The position numbers and the translations under genes are program-made. Shown here in pieces: positions 34,563 through 44,947 of a DNA stretch of 64,000 bases. The notes below the pieces were generated by a model. That model worked only from the letters and a program-made list of their open reading frames with translations. It searched no databases and had not been told where the DNA came from. This DNA is from Linnemannia hyalina (lineage: Eukaryota; Mortierellomycota; Mortierellomycetes; Mortierellales; Mortierellaceae), in assembly GCA_019671135.1 (NCBI GenBank), contig JAHRHY010000017.1, forward strand, positions 186,001 through 250,000, in the 5' to 3' direction. Position 1 is the stretch's first letter; each line of letters begins with the position of its first letter.

Positions 34563-35800
34563 GGCTAGAATAAGAGGAAGGGTATGAAATGGCTACCGGA
34601 AGTGAGAGAGAGAGGGGGAAGCAAGGGTATGTCCTCACTTGAGAAGGAAGGAAGGAATGAAGGATAAAGTGAAGAAAAGGAGAGGATGTTTTAAAGAAAA
34701 GAAAAGGATGTTTTAAAGAAAAGAAAAGGTGGGAAAAGTGGTGTGGATGCAACAAAATCGGTGCATTGAAAGTCCGGGGGGGAAGAGACGGACGGAGGGA
34801 TCGCCATGCATTTGCATGAGCATTATCTACTGCATGGGGTGACATGGTGTAACTAACAAAACACAACAGTGTCTTGCGGAAAAAGGTATGGGAGAGATAA
34901 GATGGATGGATTCAAGCACCTACCAACAAATAAGCAAAAAGAAAAAGGCAGGCTGATAGACAACGCAAATATTTAATAATAGAGAAGGAAGTGTGTGTTG
35001 AATTGGTCCAAACACGCAGAGAAAGGCAAAAGGCTGGCAGATGGCGTCTTGGGTTACTAAATGAAGACAAGGAACAGGATTTCCGACTGGCACTGAGAAG
35101 AAGAACAAGTTAAACACCATGAGAGAGGGAGATATATACATTTGTTCATCAATTTAGGGAGACAAACTAAGAATGCGGATAAATAGACAGAGTAAGGGAT
35201 TTAGCCTAGGAGGTGTGCTCGCTTGCATACCCATGTTTCCTCTTTCACCCAAATTACCAATGCTGACAAGTGAAAGAAGGCGAGCAATTGAACACCATGC
35301 TGTCAGGCGGGCAATCCAAGAATTCCCTTCCTTTCGGTGATTGAAGCATGGGCGCGGAAAATGGCAATGAAGGAAGAATGGGATCAAACGTCTTGCTGAG
35401 AGCTTGATGCGCATTGACGGAGTTATACAAATTGGTGCAATTCTTGTCTCTTTTGATTGTGGACACACGTTCTTCCCATGGTTCTTGTTTTGAAAGAGAA
35501 ATTGGGTATTGCATGCCTTTGTTGGACTATTAGATTGTTGCCATTGGTTTCGATATGATCGCCCGACTAGTCCATTCAGCGTCCACAACACAGTTACGCG
35601 ACAGGGCACCTACGCGAAAAATGACCACCTCACTTTATGTCTTAGAATGTGTCACGTGCGGCAAATCTTCTTCTTTCACCAAAGGGATAAGCCACCGTAA
35701 GGGAGTGAGAAGAAGAGAGGTCGTTTGATTGCGAAAGCTGTGAACAACTCTACATCTCACCAACAACCAATCACCCTCACACCACCCCATCGTCAGGAAC
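34563..35800. other. Divergent promoter region between secreted peptide and PRP19
   Basis: Holds the upstream regions of the minus-strand peptide gene and of PRP19. A 22-bp unit GGATGTTTTAAAGAAAAG... is repeated at 34684-34705 and 34706-34727. The middle part has no convincing gene. Confidence 0.5.
35652..35659. promoter_or_regulatory. E-box TCACGTGC upstream of PRP19
   Basis: CACGTG at 35653-35658, 148 bp before the PRP19 ATG; same octamer as upstream of the BMT5-like gene and in the CstF-64/eIF1 promoter. Confidence 0.45.
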
Positions 35801-37846
35801 ATGTTTTGCGCAAGTAAGTCGACTTCCAAGGATACCAATCAAACATCAGCCCTTTTCACGGCATGCAAGGAAGGAGAGGCGCGACAATTCTGGAACGAGA
35901 ACAAACAGCATAATCAAACAAGAAGGCTGATGCGTATCGCGTTGATCTAATCAACTACAACCCAAGCTAATTCCTAACCATTCATCACTTGAAAAAACAA
36001 TCCATAGTTTCTGGTGAGGCTCCCGAGCACCCCGTGGTATCCAAGAAGAGTGGCCAGGTCTATGAACGCCGCCTGATCGTTAAATATATCGAGGACAATG
36101 GAAAGGATCCCGTCTCTGGCGAGGATCTCTCTGTCGACGATCTCCTGGATATCAAGTCCAGTAAGTCCTTATCTCCTTGTTCTAGCGTTTTCAATGCCTT
36201 TCAGGGAGGAGAAAAAGGGTGTCCATTGAAACATGACTATTGTTGCTTCCTTGAACTAACGTAAAGCATAAAATGGTTCAATTATCTACTTAGCCCCCGG
36301 CACTGTCAAGCCTCGCCCTCCAACCATGACCTCGATCCCTTCGATCCTCTCTGTCCTCCAAAACGAGTGGGACTCGATCATGTTGGAAACCTTCACAATG
36401 AAGCAACAGTATCAGCAGGTCCGTCAGGAGTTGAGCCATGCCCTCTACCAGCACGATGCTGCCTGTAGAGTCATTGCCCGTCTCATGAAGGAGCGTGATG
36501 CCGCCCGCGAGTACGTTTTTTTTCGAATTGGTTATTTATTTGAAGTTAGAAACTCGGCACTTTTTCTCCGCTGGCATGGACCCTGAAGTGCTAATCGTTT
36601 TTTCAATTGCGTTACATGTACTATAGGGCCCTCGCCAACGTTGAGGCGCATATTGGAACCAAAGCCGCCTCGACAGAGAGCGCTGCAGATGTGACGATGG
36701 ACGATGCTACATCAACAGGATTGTCGGCAGAGATTCGCGAGAAGCTGGAGGCGACCACAGCAGTGCTGTCCAAGACCAGGAAGCGCAAGCCCAACACGAC
36801 TGCAGAGGCTGTTCAGACCTACACCCAACGCAAGGTCTTCCCAGGATTGCACGCTGCTCGCTCACCGGGCATCGCTGCCTTGGATCTGGATGCCAAGAAT
36901 GGATTGGTGTTGACAGGGGGCAACGACAAGAACGCCCTGGTCTTTAGTCAGTCAGAGGAGAAGGTTGTCGCCACCTTGAAGGGACATTCCAAGAAGATTA
37001 CACATGTTTCTTGGACAGGACGCTCGGAGGAGGCTGGACAGGATATGGCCCTCACGGCATCAGCCGATCAGACGGTCAAGATCTGGACAGTTGGAGACAA
37101 GGCCTACGGCTACTCTGCTGCTCATACTCTGTCGGGTCACTCAGCAGAGGTCACTGGATTGTGTGTGCACCCTACTAAGGACTATGTTGCTACTGCTTCT
37201 ATGGACTCGACCTGGGCCTTCCACGACTTGGAGACTGGATCGACCGTGATGACGGCTCGCTCGGATCAGGTCTCGAACGGATACTCGTCGGCGGCCTTCC
37301 ACCCCGATGGTCTGTTGTTTGGTACTGGTACGACTGACTCTGCAGTCAAGATCTGGGATGTCCGTACAAAGGATGCTGTTGCCTCGTTCGAGGGTCACAC
37401 CGGAGCTGTCAAGACCATGACCTTCAGCGAGAACGGATATTTGATGGCCGCTGCTGGCGAGAACAACGAGGTTAGCATCTGGAACTTGAGGACATTGGAG
37501 GTCATCCAGAAGCTCAAGGTTGCTGACCAGGGCGTCATCAATGCCTTGGCCTGGGACCAGTCTGGAACATACCTCGGTGTCGGAGGCACTGATATTCGGT
37601 AAGCTCTTCATCTTGTTATAATAACTGCTATTGTTTTCTCACGTTGTACGTTTTGTTTACTAATTCATATGTGTTCATTTGTCATTTCTGGTAAACAGCA
37701 TCTTCAAGGTCAAGACGTGGCAAGAGCTCGCCAACCTGACGGATAACACTGCCGAGATCACAAGTTTGAAGTTTGGACCCTTGGGCGACTACCTCGTTGC
37801 CGGTGGATTGGATCGCAGCCTTCGTGTCTTTGGCGTTGCCGAGTAA
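35801..37846 (+). CDS. PRP19: Pre-mRNA-processing factor 19 (Prp19, U-box/WD40 E3 ligase)
   Basis: Core of the nineteen complex (NTC) that activates the spliceosome, and a U-box ubiquitin ligase. Five exons (35801-35813, 36008-36160, 36294-36510, 36627-37598, 37699-37846), all in phase, 500 aa against 503 in yeast. The first exon encodes only MFCA plus one base. U-box residues 1-58 ([20 protein letters not shown] then [20 protein letters not shown]); proline-rich linker; coiled-coil tetramerisation segment about 70-140 ([20 protein letters not shown]); C-terminal WD40 propeller about 210-500 with repeated GH...D..VKIWD patterns ([33 protein letters not shown]). The E-box at -148 is the only promoter motif seen. 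Its 3' end faces CstF-64 at 228 bp. Confidence 0.96.
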
Positions 37847-38074
37847 ATCGTAGGGGACTGGAGCTGTGTATGACGTTAAAACCAAAAAGGAGCGAGACGG
37901 TGCTATTTGAGGCTCATTGCTAGGAGTGAGCCTGTCGAAATAAACAACAAATAAACTGGCCACCGTGCCTGTAATAATCGAAAGAGACGTTTTGTGTGCT
38001 GTTTTTCTGTTTTATTTAGAGAGCTGTAGTGTCTACTTGAGTAAGGAAGCATGTACTGTTTACTGTTACTGATT

Positions 38075-39724
38075 CTAAACGGCACCCCCACGCATGAGTT
38101 GCTCCCTGAACTGGATGATGTTGGCGCGCTGATCCTCGGGCAAGGACGCGATATCCGCTGGTGTCAGTGCCAACACTTGATCGATCAATGCCTTTTGTTG
38201 CTCTTTTGTAATGAAAAATGAGACGCAAAGAGAGGTAGATGGTTAGTAACTGGTAATTTCTTTGGCCTGACGTTCAAATCATCTTGTAATGAGAGGACAA
38301 GCAACATAAACGTACCGAGAGAAGTGGGGGCTGCAGGTTGTGGGGGCTGGGGTTGAGGAAGCTGTGGAGGCTGTGGCATGCCGGGATATCCTTGTGGTGC
38401 AAACTGAGGAGGCTGTTGCTGTTGCTGTTGTTGTTGGAGGTGTGGTGGTTGAGGAGGGGGCACCATGCCGGGATGTGAAGGTGGTACGGGTGGCATGTGC
38501 TGTTGAGGTGGTGTTGGCATGTTGGGTGCAGCAGCCGCAGCAGGTCCAAACATCCTCTGTAAATATTAATAAAGAAGCCGTGGCGTCAGTTAATTGAGTT
38601 TAGAAATGTGCCTACCAAAAAAATATGGAAGAGTAAGTAACGCTGTAGGTTTACCTGTAATGAGCTAGGCTCGACGAGATTCATCATCAAAAGGGCCTGG
38701 AAGAGGGCGTAGGAGAGCTGTGGGTTATCGTTCAATACAGCCTTGGCGCGTTCTGGCTCACTTGCTCCCAAGACCTTCATGGACGAGATCAGATCAAACA
38801 CATTCTGAGGAGTCATGGTGGCCAAGACGGCCGAGATGGCGTCTGCAGAGCTGATCCCGGGTGCCTTGGGTGCTGTAGGGGGTGCGGGTGGTCCTCCTGC
38901 CATGGGTGGCTGAGGAGGTGGAGGACGGTTGAGTGGTTGAGGTGGCATTGGGGGTGGCGCATTAGGGTTTCCTCCCAATCTGGGATCCATCCTTGGGGGC
39001 GGTCCTCCAGCTGGGGGAGGGATGAATCTCTGTCCTTGCGGTTGTTGTGGCGCTCCCTGCTGCTGTTGTTGTTGGATGTGTGGTGGCATGCCGGGTGGTG
39101 GTCCTGGGGGTGGAGGTCCAGCTGTGCCAGGTCCCAGGGGTCTCATGAAGGCGCCCTCCTCCTTTGCTGGATCGGTATCAGCGAAATCGACCTTTAATGA
39201 TCTGTTCCCGATATCTCTTCCGTTCAAGTTCCTGACGGCCGATGCTGCGGTTCTTTCGTCGTGGAACTCGCAGAACCCATAACCTCGCGGCTTTCCTGTA
39301 TCGCGATCAAACACCAGTCTAGATTGTTGTTGAAGTGCAAGATGACGCACTGTTTAGTTTCACATAAAGAAAAACTGCGGGTATGACTCCCAATGGGAGG
39401 AGGTATGTCGCCTGACTGCGGCGTTAAAGTGTGTCATTTCAGATATCGTTTTCATTTTTGAGCGCATTCATACCTGAAGGAGACGACAGGTCCGACCTCG
39501 CTAAAGATTTCCGTCAACTGCTCCTCGGTCTGTTCGTATGGGATATTGCCCACTAATCGAGTTGAACAAGCAGAAACAAAAAGAAAATGAGAAATCCGAT
39601 TAATACAGCTGATCTCCTGTTCATTTATTTCTTCCATTGTCCTCGCATTCTTTCGCCGTCGAGTATTGTTGCTTGCTGTATCCGTAGTCGCTTTACCAAA
39701 GACAACCTTGGAGTTAATGTTCAT
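38075..39724 (-). CDS. CSTF2: Cleavage stimulation factor subunit 2 (CstF-64 / Rna15)
   Basis: Binds the GU/U-rich element downstream of poly(A) sites during mRNA 3'-end cleavage. Five exons on the minus strand: 39724-39697, 39552-39474, 39318-38655, 38556-38316 and 38202-38075; phases close, 379 aa. The RRM covers about residues 7-85: RNP2 VFVGNIPY (created by the first splice) and RNP1 RGYGFCEF. Then a Pro/Gly/Gln-rich linker, the hinge that binds CstF-77 (about 190-255, ISAVLATMTPQNVFDLISSM to YALFQALLMMNLV), a second Pro/Gln-rich stretch, and the C-terminal three-helix domain (QQKALIDQVLALTPADIASL, ending FREQLMRGGAV). The divergent partner is eIF1, with a shared 287-bp promoter. Confidence 0.93.
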
Positions 39725-40011
39725 GGTGGGTTGGTGTTTTGGTGAAGAAGTGGAGTTGGTGCAGTGCCCTCCAAAGGGGCCATGAAAAACCAACAGCACG
39801 ATTTCATCACGTGCGTGCTGATCGCCAGTATCAAGTGTGACGTCACCTGACTTTTCGAAATTTAATAAATACCCAACAGGTGTGTTTATCTTCCCACTTC
39901 TTTTCTCTTCACACTCTCACACTTTCGACCCCTTTCACGAACCCCCGTACGAATACCCCCTCTTTTTCACTCTTCACTTCACCCAAGGAACAACACCTTT
40001 CTACACAGTCG
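39725..40011. promoter_or_regulatory. Bidirectional promoter CstF-64/eIF1 with E-box and CRE
   Basis: The 287-bp gap between two divergent start codons holds TCACGTGC (CACGTG at 39808-39813), a full CRE palindrome TGACGTCA at 39838-39845, and an AT-rich TTTAATAAATA near 39858-39869 on the eIF1 side. CREs bind ATF/CREB bZIP factors; the functional link is inference. Confidence 0.55.
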
Positions 40012-40773
40012 ATGTCCGGAATTCAAAACTTGCAATCTTATGGTAATATCCCTCGATTCATCGTAATTCGTCTCAGGAAGGATTGAAAAAAAGTTTTTTT
40101 ACCGTGAGATCTAGTTTGACTGATCAGCTTCTTCCTTTTTCAATCAACAGATCCTTTTGCCGATCTTGGCGACTCCGGTGACACCAGCGATCAACAGACT
40201 TATATCCGTAAGTGCCTTCCTTTCCATTCAAGACTCACGCATATCACATTCAACCAACACCCATTAAACCCACTGCAATACAAGTCAGGAGGTTCGAAAA
40301 AAGTGATGATAACTTCTTTAACCGTAGCAGGGCTTTGACAGACCGTTTTGGTCTGTTTCCTGTTCTGTCGGTAGTATACTTTGTATACGCCTTATGTCAT
40401 AGTTACACTGATTTTTTACTTTCCACCCTCTTGACATCTTGTCGCTCTTCCCCTACCTTCCGCCAAACATTGAAAGAAAAAGACAATTGACTAATCATCA
40501 TATTCGACGTTCTCTTCAAAAACAGATATCCGCATTCAGCAGCGTAACGGACGCAAGACCTTGACGACCATTCAGGGACTCCCCGCGACATTCGACCAGA
40601 AGCGCATGCTCAAGATTTTCAAGAAGGATTTTGCCTGCAATGGAACGCTTGTTGACGATCCCGAGCTCGGATCGGTCATTCAGCTCCAGGGCGATCAGCG
40701 CACCAAGGTCTTGACCCTCCTTGTCGAGGAGGGTGGCATTGACAAGAAGATGATCAAGCTCCACGGTTTCTAA
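40012..40773 (+). CDS. SUI1: Translation initiation factor eIF1 (SUI1)
   Basis: Guards start-codon selection on the 40S subunit as part of the pre-initiation complex. Three exons, 40012-40042, 40151-40207 and 40526-40773, with phases 1 and 1, 111 aa. The N-terminal tail reads MSGIQNLQSYDPFADLGD. The SUI1 domain runs from IRIQQRNGRKTLTTIQGL through KRMLKIFKKDFACNGTL and IQLQGDQRTKVLTLLVEEG to KMIKLHGF. The length matches yeast (108) and human (113). The last intron is 318 bp, longer than most here. Confidence 0.97.
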
Positions 40774-42052
40774 GCGAGAAACTCTTTCTCTTTTGTTACT
40801 TTTCGTTTATTGTCAATATTCCCTTCACCAACCATTTAACCTTGTAAAGTATTTGTACCATCTCTTTCTCATTTTTTTTTCTTGTTTTCGCTCGGTTTTG
40901 TTTTTTGATCGACGCATCATTTGCACGCTTGTACAGCTTTTCCATTTTTCTCGTAGCATTGTGCCAATATTAAAAAACGAAATCGCGATCTGCGATCCAC
41001 CAAACAAACAATATCATTGTCTCCAACTTGAACTTCTTGTAATTGTTATTGAACGATCCGCACTACATTTTGTCTAATGAATGCATGGTCAATGGTTTGC
41101 AAAGGTTGCTATCCCGGCAATCCATTTGGCCGATCCCTTCTAATATTTTTCGTTGGTTGTTTGTTTTGTTTTTTTCATGAGCCTGAAGTGACCAAGAAAT
41201 ATGTGACTGCGTAGGAAAGCATGGTATTTCGGCAGTTCCAGCCCGTGAGGAGTCAAAGCTCCCTTTTCTCCAATTTTTATCAAATGGTCTCTACAGCAAA
41301 GAAATGATATGCGTCATGTGATCTAGGCAGCTTTACAGGGACCTACTGCGGTGGGAGGGCTTGAGAGGGTGGACCACCGTATCCATCGGCGGGAGGCGCT
41401 ATGGTTACCCATCGGTCCCAGGATCTTCAGGAAGGAACACCATATTCGGTCTATCCGGGACCCGACATCATTGCAGGAGTGCTATCGACGTTTTGTGGTA
41501 TCCGCGGCTCAACCATCATCGATATTGAGGTCGACTCTCTGTGACGGAGGCCATGAAGTGGAATGACAGGAGGAATTCAACATCAAATCGACTGCTGGTG
41601 GGAGGAACCTTTCATCCAACAGCACACAAGCAGGAAGAAGACGAGGTGGCGGTAGTGGAAGACTTGTTTCCTGCATAGGCAGAGAAGGGGAGGCGGTATC
41701 AACTAGATGTGCACAGATCATCAGTCTACGGAGCACAAGACACCCAACACTCAACAGCAATGGAAAGAAGAGGAGAGCCAGAACTTGTTTTATGACCCAA
41801 AAGTCATGGCGAAACAGACATCTACCTACCTCCAGGGCGCTCTTCCCACAAAGAACTGCTTGAAGTGTGGAGATTGTTTGTTTCGTTACAAGAGCAGGGA
41901 GAGGGGAGACTATCGACTTTTTTTTTCTCACTGGAAAACCCACCCACACCTCTTACAACACCACCAACGAACCAACAGAACAAGCATCCTGACCCAACCT
42001 ACCCCCGTCCTATCTTCCACCCGACAACTTGTCAATATTATGATATTTGTAG
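40774..42052 (+). other. eIF1-L35 spacer, includes L35 leader and first intron
   Basis: Must contain the L35 promoter, the ATG exon and its first intron. Best candidate for the ATG exon is 41221-41223 (AAAGC-ATG directly followed by GTATTT), which would make an intron of 829 bp; other ATG-GT pairs at about 41400 and 41286 have weaker donors. The stretch 41346-41560 is more GC-rich than its surroundings but has no recognisable product. Confidence 0.4.
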
Positions 42053-42952
42053 GCTGCTGTTAAGGCTTACGAGTTGCGTACCAAGAACAAGGCCGAGCTC
42101 ACCAAGCAGCTCGAGGAGCTCAAGCAGGAGCTTGCCAGCCTTAAGGTCCAGAAGGTTGCCGGTGGCTCCGCTGGAAAGTTGACCAAGATGTAAGTCTTTG
42201 GCTCCTTAGCTTTGTCTATCCTTTCCGTCAGGGTTCTGAGGACCGCAAGTGGAGATGTAGTGCTGCAGGAACAGGGACAGGAGCAGGAATGAGACTGTGG
42301 GGTGCAGTGACTGTGACTGAGTGCCCTGCAGGAGCTACAGCAGAAAGCTTTTATCAGATCAGACGCCGCCACCAATTTGGGACCGATCAAAGGCGAAGTT
42401 GCTCTGGACGTGTACATGGATATTGTTATCACACAAGAGGTGATCAGTGATGGGAACGGACACTCGGATTAGAAACGACTTTGCAACGTGTTTCGGGTAT
42501 GACTTTACTCGCCCTTGGTCTGTAGTGGGAGTAACAATGGATGAGCGAACTGGTCAGGACCGCCTTCCAAACCATGGTGCTTCGACAAGGCGTAGTAACG
42601 TACGCTGCCATCACCAGACAGCGGCGCGATATGGATGCTACCAAGCAAACCCATTCTGGAACCATCACGCTCCTTGTACAATTCTCTAACACCTGCCGTT
42701 TAATCTTTTTTGCCTCTTAGCTCTGCTGTCCGCAAGTCGATTGCTCGCGTCATGACCGTGATCACCCAGACCCAGCGCGCCCAGCTCCGTCTCTTCTACC
42801 AGAAGAAGAACTTCTTGCCCTTGGACCTCCGCGTCAAGAAGACCCGCGCCATCCGTCGCCGTCTCACCAAGCACGAGGCCTCCGTCAAGACCGTCAAGCA
42901 GACAAAGAAGGACACCCACTTCCCTCTCCGCAAGTACGCTGTCAAGGCCTAA
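42053..42952 (+). CDS. RPL35: Ribosomal protein eL35/uL29 (L35), ATG exon not included
   Basis: Large-subunit protein at the peptide tunnel exit. Exons 42053-42189 and 42721-42952 join across a 531-bp intron (GTAAGT ... CTTAG) within an isoleucine codon. The exon at 42053 opens on a full codon with [16 protein letters not shown], which aligns with residue 2 onward of yeast L35 ([11 protein letters not shown]). The start methionine must therefore be alone on an upstream exon, as in yeast and human L35 genes. With it the protein is 123 aa, the expected length. Key blocks: [55 protein letters not shown] and the end PLRKYAVKA. Both introns are long for this window and could host a small RNA, but I see no convincing C/D or H/ACA boxes. 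Confidence 0.93.
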
Positions 42953-44916
42953 AGTGCTCCCGCGATCGTTTTTGTGAAAAAAATAAACCACCTATTACCG
43001 TTTATTGCAGTGTCTCTCGAAGATGTTGTTGCTATGCTGTTGCTATTATCCTGGAGTTACTATTCAGTTGTTGCTATGCTTTCAGTGTTGGTCTTGCTGC
43101 GTTGATCATGGCCAGAGATCTGCTTGGTGTTGATGTTGATGTTGATGTTGATGTTGTTCGCGTTGGTGGTTTGTTATGCTCTCTAAGTTTTTTTTGGTTT
43201 TTTTGCGCACGCGCCACCACTATTGAAGTTATTTTTTGCCACAACAGTTATCTTTTGGCGCGAGGTAAGGTTCTCGTCCTATTGGTTTCTGTTTGCTTGT
43301 TTTCCCTAGATCGTGTTTGTCGAACGCGTTTGCTATGACCCTGACGCGTGAACGACTATGCTTCTCGCACAAAACAAAAAATGGCGAATTTTGCATTGTC
43401 ATCGAAAGTTTGGTGCACAGAACAGAGTGTTCCTCAGCCCCACTTCTCCCCAAAGCTGTTTGGATTGCTGTGTGAGAAAAAGAAAAAGAAAAGTAGAAAT
43501 AGTGGTACGAGGTGCAAAGAGAAAAAAGCGGGCGACAGAACCAAAGAAACCAAAAGAAGATGGCAAAGATCATAATGCAAAAGATCATGTTTTTTTTTTT
43601 TCCTATCAATAAGAAACCAAAAAAACAAGGTTTTTACCTAGTTTTGTGGCGTGCATTGACAAAGGATGGGTGTGAGTGCGCATCCGACTAATCGAGCAAC
43701 CGACAAACCAACAAACAGACAAACAGAGGCTCAAATCCTGCGTTTTCTATGTATATGCCTGCCTTCCTTCCCGCAGTCTCTCCCTCTTCTCTCGCCATCG
43801 CTCTCATTTGCATATACCAATCAGCCGCCCTTTGTCTGCCATGCTTATTTGTTTGCACCCTTGCAATCGTGCACATGTCTGTCAGAGGTGGGTAAACAAG
43901 ACTAGTGCAGTGCTTGTTGTCCGTGTGCGTAGAAGGTTGGGTCCAGATCTCCGAGTTACGATTGACAATTGAAAGCCCTCCCACCCTTGCTGGCCTTTGC
44001 CCTGCCTTGTAGCCCTTGTGCCTTTGTGCTTTGGTATGTTCTGTTCCTGCTCTCGGCAACAGAAAATATGCGGCTAAACTAAAGAGGATAAGCGCGAAAC
44101 AATTGGTGGGTGGTGACAAAGAAGAAAGAGAGGGAGGCAAACAATAAAAAATAAGTTTCGGCTGCATACTTGCAAATCTCTTTTCGAAAATGACCTTGTT
44201 TTTCATCTTTTTCTCACTCTCTCTCTCCACATCAATGCCGCTGATGCTTCGAGTGCCCGGTCCACTTTTATGTTATTGTTTATTATTATTCTTGTTCATG
44301 CATTTCTCTCAATCGACACAGCAGCTGGGGAAAGAGGGCTGAGGAAGCGTGAGTGGAGATAAGGAAAGTAAGAGAGAAATAAAAGAATGAATAGTAAACG
44401 GAAGATGGCACAAAGGGATCAAAAGGGATGTTTTGATTTCAATCTTCATTCCTTGAGACAAGTTTCCAAGCTTGTCGCGCCTCGAAACAAGAAATTGTTG
44501 CGGTTTCTATTAAAAGAGGAAAGGAAAGGGCCTAGGCGAAGGCAATTCTTAGCGATGGCCCTGTCGCTTTGCCCCCTCTCTCGCTCTGTATACATGCCTT
44601 GGTCCTGTAGTATGCGGATCGTTTTCTTTGCTTGTTTATGAAAAGGGATCATGCAGTTTTTGTCCTTAGTGTGCTTTTCTCGCATGCAGCAGTACAATCA
44701 TTAAATGGAAGAGAGGAAAGGAAAGAGAGAAGGAAAGAAAGTGAAGACTGAGAACGTGAACAATGACCAAAATAAAAAAGGCGAAGAAGGTGAGAGAGGA
44801 CGTGGAGAGATGATGAAGAGAGAATATGGTTAAATAAACATGCTGCGTCGGCGAAGCAAACAAGTTAAACCCTTTAGGTCAGTGGGCGAGACGAAATTGT
44901 AGGTGAATGTCAAGTG

Positions 44917-44947
<31 letters not shown>

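Noticed and set aside
42190..42720. Box C/D snoRNA inside the L35 intron
   Set aside because: A GTGATGG near 42448 is only a partial box C, and no well-placed box D or terminal stem was found.
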